Of a stretch of 64,000 nucleotides of DNA, positions 36,351 to 47,611 are shown piece by piece. The notes beneath the pieces were generated by a model that ran no database searches, was not told the DNA's origin, and worked only from the letters and a program-made list of their open reading frames with translations. Within the stretch, counting starts at the first letter, position 1; every line of letters starts with the position of its first letter. Source of the stretch: Sodiomyces alkalinus F11. Lineage: Eukaryota; Ascomycota; Sordariomycetes; Glomerellales; Plectosphaerellaceae. Made by a program: the position numbers and the translations under genes. The stretch spans positions 2,721,691 through 2,785,690 of the forward strand of contig NW_021167082.1 of assembly GCF_003711515.1 (NCBI RefSeq), written 5' to 3'.

Positions 36351-38000
36351 GGATTTAGTTTAGGCCAGATAGGCCCCGCGCCCTAGCCACGCTTAACGCG
36401 AGCCTAGATCAATATCCTCGGCTTCGAAATTATTATCCTCGGGATTATAGATTTCCGTAAAAGTCTTACCCTTATCGCTACGCTATAGGTTAGAATCTAT
36501 CTCCTTAACCTTATTATTATCTTTAGTATTACTATTATTAGGGATTATAACCGTATTAGCGATAGTTATACCCGTAAGCGTAAAAGCCCGCTTACGCTCT
36601 GCGTATTATTAGAGTTCGGAAATTACGATATTAGCGCGACCGAGTATAAGTATCTCCCTAAATAGCCGAGTATACTCCCTTAGCTCGATAAGACTAAGGC
36701 GCCTAAAGTCTTTATTAGATAACGTTAACCCTAATAAAGGAGTAGGAGTAATAAAATAGGCGTTTTTTTCCGTTACGATATTAGGAGGGACTAGGCCCGA
36801 AACTATTACCTTACCTATAACCTCGTAAGGAGGAAATAAGGCTAACTATTCCGCCCTAATAATAACCTCCTCCGGAGGTAACACGTTTAGTCTTAATACT
36901 ATCTCTTCTACGACCTTTAAGGGAGGAGAAAAGACTAGCGTAACCACCTCGCTAATAACCTTTATTATTAGAGGAAGTAAGGCTAGTTTAGCTACCTTAT
37001 TAATAACCTTAGGAAGAGGTAATAAGGCTGATTATAGTATTACCGCTTCTTAGACCTCTTAAGGAGGAGAATGGGCTAGCGCGATTACCGTGCTAGGAGC
37101 CTTTATAGGATATATACCTATAGAAAATATCGCTGTTATCGCTTCCCTAGCTATAAACGTATCCTAGAACGCTGCGTAAGCGTTAAGATACGGTTCTTAC
37201 TCCTAAAAGAAGAGTTAGCGATACTATTACGACCCTTAAGGGGGAGGAGGTCTTATAGGGGCGTTTTTATTATCGTCGCTAATAAGGATAGCCGTCTTAA
37301 ATAACCTCTACGCATAGCCTTTAAGGTATACTAGGAGAGGAGTATACCGGTATATCTTTATAGAGTATATATAGTATTTCTTCCCCTAATTAGTCTAGCT
37401 ACGATAAAGGCACTTATACTTCTTAATAACGATATCGCGCGTATATAGGAGGCACGGCTTAGTATAAACACTACCGGGAGGGTACTTAGGAGGCCGACTA
37501 CCCGCCGATTTCTTCTTCTTAGGCGGCGGCGAGGGCGATAATACAAACTATTATACGGTTAGTATCGCCTTAAGGCGTAAGATCGTTATACCTATATTAT
37601 TATCGGTGGTACGCTTATTACTATTATTACTCCTATTATCGCCAGGGGCTAACGCCGTCTATAAAAACGATATAAGTTAGCAGAGGGTTCTTAATAAAAA
37701 GATCGCGAGCGAGGGACGGCTTACCTTAGACGGGGAACTCTTAAACTAACTAAGTATTACTATTATTATCTAAGGACGGGCGATATTAGAGGAATCGTTA
37801 CTATAAAGAAGAACGGGTATATACGGAACTACTATTACTATTATTATTATTATTAAAGGTAAGGAGGGGAACGGAGGAAAAAAGGGCCTATAAGGAAAAC
37901 AGGGCCGATATATCTACGGATAGTATCTATGCGAGGGAGGCCTACGTTATTATTTAAGCATATGAATAAAGGTTAGTAGGCGACCTAAGAACTTTTTAAT
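36340..38000 (-). pseudogene. Antisense accessory ORF of chromovirus C, unrecognised
   Basis: The frame is on the strand opposite pol and converges with the chromodomain end. Read on minus, it contains an Asn-rich run near 37860, a Pro/Lys stretch and a cluster with residual Cys (PCLLYTRD..KYKCLYRS and Y-Y-I-Y, about 37380-37470) that looks like eroded Cys pairs. Then a long open, helix-like segment (about 36620-36780: TPLLGLTLSNKDFRRLSLIE onward) runs into AERKRAFTLTG and an acidic tail near 36400-36450. The minus open frame 37358-37546 is an alternative frame over the same region. Length, place and layout resemble the accessory ORF of family B, but I see no clear sequence identity. The start and possible introns are unresolved. 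Confidence 0.65.
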
Positions 38001-38126
38001 ATCGAGGTAAGGGCGAGGTAAGATAAAAGAACACGACTATTTCTTTATTACCGCGATATAAGGGGGAGCCGAACTACGATAGCGACGCGCGGTTATATAA
38101 CCCCCGGAGGGAGAGGGGAGGGATAG

Positions 38127-38341
38127 TATTACGGGTTAACCCCGATATAAAGAATCCGGCTATACTCCGGATCTTCCTAACTACGCGCTTAGTCAACGGG
38201 CCTATATCGCTAAGTCATCGCTACCTTATAACCAGCCCAGCGCTATAGACTTTTCTCCTTTTTCCTTCTTCCTTCCCTAGTTCTAGATAATCTATTATTA
38301 CGACCTCACTTAGTGCTACGACCTATAACTAGTCGCTCACA
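38127..38341 (+). repeat. Element C 3' LTR
   Basis: This is the partner of 31117-31331. It ends TCGCTCACA and is followed by the TSD CTCTA. Confidence 0.93.
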
Positions 38342-41300
38342 CTCTATACCAATCTAATATATAGCTAGGGTAGGCCTTAATCTTAACCCCTATCCTCTTA
38401 ATCTACTAGTTCCCCCTAAGCCGGCTATCCTCCCTAACCTATACTAAGATTTCGCTAACGTATTTAATATTAACGATACTGGATAGCTCCCCGCCCACTA
38501 ATAATAGGACTACGTAATTAAAATCAAGGAAAGGAAAAAGCCCCCTTTCGGCCTTATCTACCCACTAACCGTATAAGAGCTTAAGGTTCTCTGCTAGTAT
38601 ATCTAAGACGCCGTCTGTAAGGGTTAGATCCGACTATCGTCTAGTCCTTGCGGGGCCCTTATCCTATTCGTCCCTAAGAAAGGCGGTAAGCTACGCCTCT
38701 ACGTAGACTATAGGGGATTAAATAAAGTGACTATTAAAGATCGCACCACGCTACCACTAATTTATAAGATCCTAGACCGTTTATCCTTAGCCTAGTACTA
38801 TACTAAGTTAGACCTTAAGGACGCCTACTACCGGCTCCGGATTAGCACGGGTAATAAATAGAAAATGGCCTTCCGTATAAAATACGGACACTTCGAATAC
38901 CTTATAATACCCTTTAGCCTAACTAATACCCCCGCGAGTTTCTAATAATATATTAACTAAGCCTTAGCCGGATATATCGATATAATCTATATTATATACC
39001 TAGATAATATCCTTATCCATAGTAATAGCCTAGAAAACCACCGAAAGTATATATATTAGGTCCTAGCTAGGCTCCGGGCGTAGTCTCTTTACGCTAATCC
39101 CGATAAATACGAATTTAAGACTTATAATATAGAATTCCTTAGTTTTATTTATAGCCCTAATACGGTATATATAGACCCCGGTTATATTAAGGCTATCCGG
39201 GATTAGGAAGCGTCTAATAGTATTAAGAAGATCTAAATCTTCCTCGGGTTTACTAGGTTCCATAAACGCTTTATTAAAAACTATTCTAAGGTAGCTACCC
39301 CTATTACCGACCTCTTAAAAGGTGCCTAGGCCGGGCTCTTACGCCTTTCCCTATATACAGGTACTATATTTAAATAGTTAAAACTAGTATTCTAGAGCGC
39401 CCCGGTACTACGATATGTTAACCCTACGCTACCTATATGTATTAAACTCGATACGTCTATATTTACTATCGGCGCGGTGATAAGCTAGTAAGAAGATAGT
39501 TTATAAAGACCCGTCGTGTTTATATCACGAAAGTTATATAGTATAAAGCTAAACTATAGCACGCCTAATTCTAAGCTAATAGTAATAATCGAATCGTGTT
39601 AGATATAGTGGCACTACGTCGCTTATAGTTAGAACTCTGTTATAGTCCTAATAGACTACCTAAACCATTATTACTTACTCGATAAGCTAAAACTAAAAGG
39701 ATAGCACGCCTAATAGCTAGAAGAACTAGCCCCTTTTGATTTCGAGATTAGGTATAGGCCTAGTACGTTAAACCCCGCTAATAGCCTCTCGCGGAAGCCG
39801 TAGTATACCCCCTACGAATAGTTCTTAATCGCTAATCGGACCCGCGCCGTAGAGTTATTCTCTAAGAAGTTTATCCTCGCTACTATTAGTACGGGAACCG
39901 TATAGGACCCCGATATACCTATAGTATCGATAAACCCTGATTGGTCTAAGATATTAACGGACCTAGATATACCTATCTCGCTAATAGACCCTACCCTAGT
40001 AGAAGAGGTCGTTAAGGCGTAAGCCGAAGACCCTTTCTATAGCCGGTAGCGGGAGGTCTACGGCGATATAGCTACGAAAGGATACTAATCCAGAGATATT
40101 AAGGGCGTCCTCCGTTTTAAGAGATAAGTATTCGTGCTAAATTATTTAGGGCTATAAAATAAAGTACTATAAGCTTTCCACGATAGACCTAGCGCGGGTT
40201 ATTATAGGGTTATGCGAACTATAAAACGCGTATCAGACTTCTACTTTTAGGACTATCTCCCTTAAGATATTAGAAAATTTATGCCTACCTACGTAATATA
40301 CTAATAAATAAAACCACGGTATTATAAGCCGTACAGCGAGCTAATAAGTCTTTCTATCCTAGATTATCCTTTCACAGAGATTTCGATAAACTTTATCACG
40401 GGATTACCGCCTATCCATAATAAGGGCAGAAAATATAACGCGATCCTTATTATCGTTTATCGCTTAATAAAGTACTTGTTATATATTCCTATAACTTATA
40501 GCCTTACTGCTAAGAGATTTACGGACACGTTATAGTATTATATTTTCCGAACCTTTAGGGTCCTTATTAGGATTATATCGGACTAAGGGTCCTTATTTAT
40601 AAGCCGTTTTTAGGCTACCCTTTACCGCTATTTCGGCACTAAGCGACGCTTATCTATAGTATAGCACCCGTAGACTAATAGCTAAATAGAGAGATAGAAC
40701 TAGAATATAGAATAATACCTTAGAGTCTTCTACTCCTAGGAATAGGATAACTAGATAGACCGCTTAGCCTTTACGGAATTTACTTATAACACGGCGTGGC
40801 ACTCCGTTATATAATAAACACCCGCGGATACACTAATAGGTTATAATCCGAGGGGCCTTAATAAAGTTAAATTACTTAGGGCGGGGGAGGCCTATTTAGC
40901 TAAGGCTAAGACATGCGCAGAGTAACTTATAGCTAGCCGCTACTCCCTTATAAACCTAATTAAAAGAACCTAAGGAACGTACGAATAATACTATAATAAC
41001 GGAAGGACCTAGAGATAATTTACGGTTAACGAGTACGTTTTACTCTCCACGAAGAATATCCGATAGGGTAGGCCTTCGAAGAAACTTAGTAATAAGTTTA
41101 TCAGACCGTATAAAAGTACTAAGGTTATAGGCATATATAGACTAGCGTATTAACTCGCCCTTCCGAAGACTATAGGGATCTATAACGTCTTTCCTATCTC
41201 CTTACTAAAACTATAAAGGACCCGTGATAGAAAGATACCCGAATTATAGGATAGTAATATAGAACCGGACTCTAATAAATATACGGTTAAAGTACTCTTA

Positions 41301-41699
41301 AACTATCGTTATTAGGGGAGATAGCGCTAGTACCTTATCAAATAGGCCGGCTATAACGATAAGGAGAATATATAGGAGCCTAAACGTAATACACCGGATA
41401 AGCTTATTAACACCTACTTTAAGCAGAAGCTCGATATAACTAAAGCACCGTAGGACCACGACTAACCCGTTAAGTCTTCTTTCTCTATTCTTCTTTAATC
41501 TGCTCCCCTTAATTAGTTAAGCGTTTCTTTTCTTCTATCCTTTTTTTTTCTCCCCTCCTATCTTCTCCCCTTAGGCGGTTAGGCGCTTAAATAAACATAT
41601 AAGTCCTAAGTCGCGACGGGACTATTAAGGGGGTATAATTCATATGGTGAGCGGGCGTACCCTATAAGTTATATTAAGAAAAAAGGAAACAAAAAACCA

Positions 41700-41995
41700 G
41701 TCCTCTATATATACCGTTAACCACCTACTATAGCTATATATCCTCGGTATAACACCTACGTAATCCTCCGTATATACTTTTAACCACTTACTATAATTAT
41801 AAGTCCTCGGTATAACCCCTATTTAATCCTCCTTATATACCTTTAAACACCTATTATAATTATAGATCCTCTGTATAACCCCTACTTAATCCTCCGCATA
41901 TACCTTTAACTACCTATTATAGCTATAGATCCTCGGTATAACCCCTACCTACTAGGGATACCTACTACGGTTATAGATTATCAGCGTAACCCTCT
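41700..41995 (-). repeat. 63-bp tandem repeats, in frame, in B2
   Basis: Four good units carry TCCTCGGTATAAC or a close variant at about 41741, 41803, 41867 and 41930, plus a degenerate unit near 41970. This is one more good unit than in B1. Confidence 0.85.
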
Positions 41996-43320
41996 AACTC
42001 CGAATCTAAGGGTATAAGTGCTTAAGGGCCCTCCCCGTTTTCCTTTATATATACCTTACTCTACCCTATAATAATAGCGCTTCCACTTATATAGGTATTA
42101 TCCCCTTCTATCTTCTACCCGTTAATAGATAGCGTATTATCCGAGAGAATAATAGGAGGCTTAGCCTTCTACTGCTTCTTTTTCTTCTTTAGTAAGGGTA
42201 TCGATAGCGTTATCTTCTTCGGCGTTAGCTTCTTTTTAGCCGGCGCTTTCTTCTTCTTCGCCGCGGGTATAAGCGTCGCGGGCGAGTCGGGGATATTATA
42301 AGGGTCGGGAGGGCCTAAGTATGTATCGTCGTTATCGTTATCGCCGTTATCGTCGGCGAATAGATTAAAGGACATAAAGGCTGGCGGGGGGATATCTAGT
42401 TGAGGGAGAGAAAGGGGGAGAGGAAAAGAAGATAATAGTATATTGAAAGGCGGGACGACTAAGGGGTTATACGCTATACTAATAGTAACCCTCTTAAAGG
42501 CGATAGTAAAGCGTTCCTATACGCCTATCTATTAATTCTATTAATTAATATACCGGCGAAGCGATAATGCTATATTCTAGAGGGACTTAAGGATTTTATC
42601 CGCCGTTTTCTAGTAAGCGTTATTAACTTCTTTATTCGCCTAATAAACGGTATAAGACGTATTAGCGGCGGTAAAGGTTATCTCCCTCTTAAGCTTACCT
42701 AGAGAGGCCTTAAGGACGTTTTAGTACTCTATAGCTATTGTCTATAGCACGGTTAGTATATACTATATTAGGATTTACCCCCCCCCCCCCGGAAAGAACT
42801 TACGCGACGGCTATTATTTATTCTATCCTTATTAGCGGCGATAATAAGCACCTTCTATAACTAAATAGCCGCATTACGGCTCGTAGTAGGAAGCTTATTA
42901 TAATAACGACTATTATACCTAAAATAATAGGTATACTTAGCGGAGACCGTATTAAAGTACCGGTATAACTCGAAGCGAATAGTCGAAGTTTTATTACTAA
43001 AATTAATCTTAGCTAGCTAGCTAGTATAGCGCGAGAAATAATCTCTAAGGGTTAAGCCCCCGGAAGCCCCTTTCCTAATATCCGCTACCTCTTAATAAGG
43101 GGCGGCCGATAACGATAACGCTATAGCCGTCGCTGTCTTACGCTTCTTAGAAGCGCTACTAGCTACTAGCTTAGATACTGGCCGCTTATTAGTATTATTA
43201 TCATTATTATTATTAGTCTTCTTAGGAGGTATAATAGCGGTAGGCGAGGGAGGCTATATAAGGTAGTTAGTAAAGCTATATAGGTTATTTTTCCCCAGGA
43301 CGGAGAGATATTAGAAGGAT
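41700..43320 (-). pseudogene. Antisense accessory ORF of gypsy B2
   Basis: This is the second copy of the B-family accessory frame. The order is the same as in B1: Asn/Asp-rich repeats (about 43190-43215), the Tyr cluster YTYYFRYNSRYY (about 42905-42950), an intron at 42803-42742 (GTAAGTTC..TAG on minus) that contains a C/G run, the helix region, then the acidic and Lys-rich segment. A piece of that last segment survives as an open frame (42375-42169: SFNLFADDNGDNDNDD.. and KKKKKQ). Tandem 21-residue repeats follow (41960-41700). Stops in the frame are TAA/TAG. Conservation of layout and frame between two independently mutated copies supports real coding. Confidence 0.72.
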
Positions 43321-44079
43321 ACTTATAAGGTAATAGGGAAAAATTATAAGAATAATAGTACTATAACACGTTAACGACTACTAGAATAACTATCACGCCC
43401 TACTTCTATAAGAAAAACACTATAAGGGTTAACTTATAGAACGCGGCGGATATCGATAAAAATCGAAAATCGGAGGCGTAAAGAAGGAGGAAAACGGAAG
43501 AGAATAGAGTTATAAAGGCGTTAAGGAAGATATCCCCCTTAAGGAGTATATAGTTACTATTTCTGCTTATAACCAAGGCACAAGGGTAAAAGGGGTATAA
43601 GAGGAAGGAGATAAATTTCTATTGTTAGATATATTATATAACCGACGCCGGTTCTTTATATAGATTAGAGGGATATCGGCGCCGGTTGTTTATATAGATT
43701 AGGGGGATATCGGCGCTAGTTCTTTACATAGATTAGAGGCTTATCGGTGCCGGTTCTTTATATAGATTAAAGGGATATTGGCCTCGGTTCTTTACATAGA
43801 TTAAAGAGAGGACGATACTAGTATAAGAGCGAGGGACTAAGGATAGAACTATAATAGGACTACGATAGGATTATATACAGGATTAGTTATAGAAGAACGG
43901 TAGGAATAGAGTAACGGACTAAGGCTAAGACCACGACGGGACTATAACGGGGTCGTGTGCGGGAGTAGTAATAGAAGGATAGGGGGGAAATATAGGCCGA
44001 TACCGGGTATAGTCGGAAAAGTAGCCCTATCCGGTACTAGCCGCTCCTAAGGATAGGAGTACTCCGGAGGAGGTCGCCC

Positions 44080-44453
44080 TATTAGGTACCCCTTCCTAGG
44101 AGATAAAGGCCGGGTATATAATAGGACCACGACGGGTTCTTATATAGATAAGACCGGGCCCCCGTCTTAATATAGCTACGGCTACCCTAGGCCGATACTA
44201 CTATACAGGGCTATAGCCTAGGCTTAGGCGTAGATACCCGTTTACGATATCCGTTTAACTATACTAGCGTTAGCCTAGGAGTATATAGTGCTCGTGTAGT
44301 GCCTCCTCCTTAGTATAAAGAGGGCAGCGATTATTCTAATTCTTTAGGACCACCTACGTACGGACTAGCTATAACCACTACTTAATCCACGCCTATTCCT
44401 TTTTAGACCCTCTCGCTACTACCTTCTCACTCCTTATAACTACTTATCTAATA
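44080..44453 (+). repeat. B2 3' LTR
   Basis: This is the direct repeat of 28811-29184, followed by the TSD TAGAT. Confidence 0.92.
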
Positions 44454-47337
44454 TAGATACATAAGGTTAGGTTAACGGCCGCGTAGGCCTTTATATAGCG
44501 TCTTCTAGTCGTTAATATATTATAGCATTCTATTATATAGATATATAGGAGTCTTAAAGATCTTAGGCTAGATAGACGTGGGCAGATTAGCCCTAATCCT
44601 TATAGCCCTCGCCCTCCTTTTAACAATACCTCTAATCCGTTCTACAACACCGTTTTAATCCTATAAATATAGTACCAACAGCTAACCTTCTACCCCCTTA
44701 GTAGCGAGGAAAGTAACGACTTCTAGGTGCTAAAATACCTTAGAATCGGCCCGTAGGATATATAACTAACGTCGAATTAGGTCTTAAGTATGGTAAAGAC
44801 GTCTCTAATTATATAAAGGATAAAGCCTTGGTCTCTTTTCTATAAGTAGTAATCCCACGTATAACCTATATACACGTCTATAACGAATATAATAGACTTA
44901 TATAGGCCGCCAGCTAACGACTCTGCCTCTTTAAGATCGTAAAAGTTAATAGCCAGGGCCTCTCCGGGCTTTAATAGGTAAAGAGATAGTATTCACCGGA
45001 TCTAAGTAAGCACTTACGATTACCTATACGCGTTATAGTTAGCGGTACGCGGTCCCTTTATTCTTACCCCCTAAGTAGCGTTAACGATCCTTATAAGGGT
45101 ATCGGTGCCGTAATAGCTAAGGCATTTATACTACCGCTACGCGGTAGTCTTCTACGGTTACCGCGGCTATCGTGATCTTCTATTCGGGTTATCGCGGGGG
45201 TACCGAGCTAAAACCGTAAACACGGTAGCCGCTATAGCTTTCGCGCGCTCGATTATATACTAGCCGTGGACATCTAGTAGCTTATGGATAGGCCTATTAT
45301 CGGTAAAGCTAATAATAGTATTATTTATAGTATCCTAGTAATAGCCTTATAGGTGTAGCTAGCGTTCCGAGATAATATTAGTGATAAACTCCTTATCGTA
45401 TACGATATTTTAGAGGCGTAATAGCCTTTTCGTGCCCGATAGGGATTATACTCGTAGCTTAATGTCTCTGTATCCGAGGATAAAAGCCTTATAAATACCC
45501 ACCTAAAATAATAATAGCTGACTAATAGGTAGTCTAATAGCCGTAAAATAGCCTTAATTATTAAAGACGTGGATTAATGATTCTAAGTCTTGGATCGAGT
45601 AGTATAGTAGTGCTTTAGCTTAGTTAATAGATAAGGATACTCTTTATTCTTATAACCTTAATAGTGTTATCGTATAAGGGCACGCTACCCCCCCTTCTTA
45701 GGTCGGGTAGACGCCTAGCGGTATACTCGCAATAATGGAAAGGTCTTTTAGGACTATACTTACGGGCGGTATAGTAACCCCCCGATTTTATTATATAGCA
45801 GTTATAATAGGCATAGTATTATAGAGTTGATCTTCCTAGACTTCCTCTATCTTATTAGCGGTAAAAGCCCCTAAAGCTTCCCGCATTTTCTATATCACGG
45901 TATCCACGCGGCTTTTAAAACTATAGTTACGTATCTTCTTTCCTATAACCTTTATAATATCTTCACGGCCATACTAGGTATAGGGGCGTATATCCGGCCT
46001 TACATACTAATAGGCGGCGGTAGTATAGGTATTCTTATATATCTTATAAGGCCTTCTTATTACGGAAGGGATAGCCTTTACGGACGTATTACTACGAGGA
46101 CGCTTCTTATTATCTTTATCATTAATAGTATTCTTAGTATCGGGGAGGTTCCCAAGGGTATTAAAGGTACCTCTCTCAACTCTAGGCTTTATAGCGGAGG
46201 ATTATAGGCTCTTTATATTACTAAGAACCGCCCTTAGAGCCTTTACGAAGTCGTTAATCATTAGCTCGTTTTCCGTAATCTTATTATAGTTATTAACTAA
46301 GTAATTATTACTCTATTCCTAGGTAATAAGTCTAATAGCTTTTAATGCGTCTTCTGCCTAATAGTCCGCGCTTAATAGCTCTAAAACGTCTATATATTTA
46401 TAGTGTATTATTACTATTTTCTAGCTTATAACCCACCCGTCTATATCCTTAGGTATAGCCTGTATAGGCGTAGTGTATTATCGGTATAGGGCTAGGGCTT
46501 CCTTATAGAGGTCTATAAGGGTTAGCCCTACGTACGCATAGAGGAGAGTAATCTAGGCTTATAGGTTATTTACAGTGTTATCCTATAGCTAGGCGAGGAG
46601 GTTATATAATATAGTATAAACGGTCCCTTTAATATAGGATCGTACCTTATTAAGTTCCTTTTACTACGCGTCGTAATCCGCCTTTTCTTCGCGGTATACG
46701 CGGCGATCTTGTAGGTAATACGTACGCCCTTTTTTAAAGAGGTCGTTAATAAATATAGGCGTCCTTATCGTTAGGTCTTTTATTACGGCCGTCTTCTTCT
46801 TACGGGCGGCTGTGGCCGCTATAGTAGCGGCCGTGGTAGCCGTAGCGGTGGCGTCCGTGGCGTTTATAGCCTTATCGCCCTTTAGCGTGATAGTGGAAAA
46901 CGGGGTAGCTGTAACCTCCTCCGTTATGTTAGGGTTAATAAGGACTTTATAATTACGAATATTAGGTGGAATAGACTTAAGGAGTAAGTAGGCGTTAGCC
47001 TCCTTATCGCTTAGCTTTAAATTAAGATAGTTATCCTAGTAAGAGGCAGATTTACTACGCACGGCGTGCTTCTATATTACCTAATCCCTCTAATTAATAA
47101 GGGTAGTAGCGGCCGCCTTTTATTCGGTATTAGATACATTAGAAGATATCTTTACTTATTTATCGGTTAATTAATTAATTAATAGGTAGTTCGGTAGGTT
47201 AATTAATCGTTTAATTACTCTAATTAGGTTAATAGTAGTTATTTAGAGTGCTTATATAAACGTGATTACTTTTATAGTAGAATAGGGGTAGCCTTATTAA
47301 TATCTATTATTTAGACGTTATAAACCGGGGTTATAAC
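44454..47337 (-). pseudogene. Copia A1 gag, protease and integrase, 5' half
   Basis: This is the minus-strand frame from gag (about 47150 down to 45700) into protease and integrase, cut at 44453 by B2. Gag contains an Ala/Thr-rich stretch of repeated codons (about 46790-46870) and basic residues. The corresponding segment in A2 is 55300-58183. RIP stops throughout. Confidence 0.7.
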
Positions 47338-47611
47338 TATCGCATATTAAATAGCACTTGTATAATTAACTTAGTAAAGTAGAAATCTCGTGTATATATA
47401 TTATATTACGTTATATCTATAAAAGTCTCTTATACCCTTAATTTAAGTAGCGAAGACTCTATTATTAGTACTATATTATTTGGATCCTATCCGGTCTTTT
47501 CCGGTATCCGCCCCTATTATATCCTGATACCCGAGGTCCCCGAGATCCGAAGCCCTTAGTCAGGCATAGATCCCCTAGGGACCACGCCGTGGTCCGTGTG
47601 CCTATACGACA
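47338..47611 (-). repeat. Copia A1 5' LTR
   Basis: This is the 274-bp partner of 25658-25931, followed by TSD GGAGG at 47612-47616. Confidence 0.92.

Larger units (their letters stand above)
31117..38341 (+). mobile_element. Ty3/gypsy chromovirus C, complete, nested in B2
   Basis: 215-bp LTRs lie at 31117-31331 and 38127-38341, starting TATTACGGGTT (pre-RIP TGTTACGGG inferred). TSDs CTCTA lie at 31112-31116 and 38342-38346. The length is 7,225 bp. Pol is on plus with gag, protease, RT, RNase H, integrase and chromodomain; an antisense ORF fills the space up to the 3' LTR. Its LTRs and proteins differ from family B. Confidence 0.93.
29300..41480 (+). pseudogene. gag-pol of gypsy B2, split by element C
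   Basis: The Gag-Pol polyprotein is in two parts, 29300-31116 and 38347-41480. Gag ends in an eroded zinc knuckle near 30450-30500 (N-Y-N-x-K-S-Y-Y-A-S-T-Y). The protease GAD motif is at 30735-30743. The second part carries RT (YLDN at 38997-39008), RNase H, integrase and a C-terminal chromodomain (about 41270-41450, ending near LINTYFKQKLDI). Chromodomains of this group are known to steer integration to H3K9-methylated chromatin. RIP stops and the RT Asp-to-Asn change inactivate it. Confidence 0.8.
28811..44453 (+). mobile_element. Ty3/gypsy chromovirus copy B2, interrupted by gypsy C
   Basis: LTRs lie at 28811-29184 and 44080-44453 (374 bp each) with TSD TAGAT (28806-28810, 44454-44458). 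The element is inverted relative to B1. Pol is on plus: gag about 29300-30580, protease GAD-I at 30735, insertion of C at 31117-38341, RT with I-I-Y-L-D-N-I-L at 38991-39011, integrase about 40100-41000, chromodomain about 41270-41450. The antisense accessory ORF is at 41700-43320. Without C it is about 8.4 kb, like B1. Confidence 0.92.
25658..47611 (-). mobile_element. Ty1/copia element A1, interrupted by gypsy B2
   Basis: 274-bp LTRs lie at 25658-25931 and 47338-47611, with ends TATCG..CGACA (pre-RIP TGTCG inferred) and TSD GGAGG (25653-25657, 47612-47616). Removing B2 leaves about 6.3 kb, the same length as A2. Coding is on the minus strand: gag about 45700-47150, protease and integrase down to 44454 and continuing from 28810, RT with F-Y-V-N-D-I at 27222-27239, then RNase H. 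The first RT catalytic Asp is Asn. Confidence 0.92.

Noticed and set aside
37358..37546. 62-codon Arg-rich open frame (minus) in element C
   Set aside because: Alternative frame of the antisense accessory ORF; the neighbouring frame fits the surrounding coding segments better.
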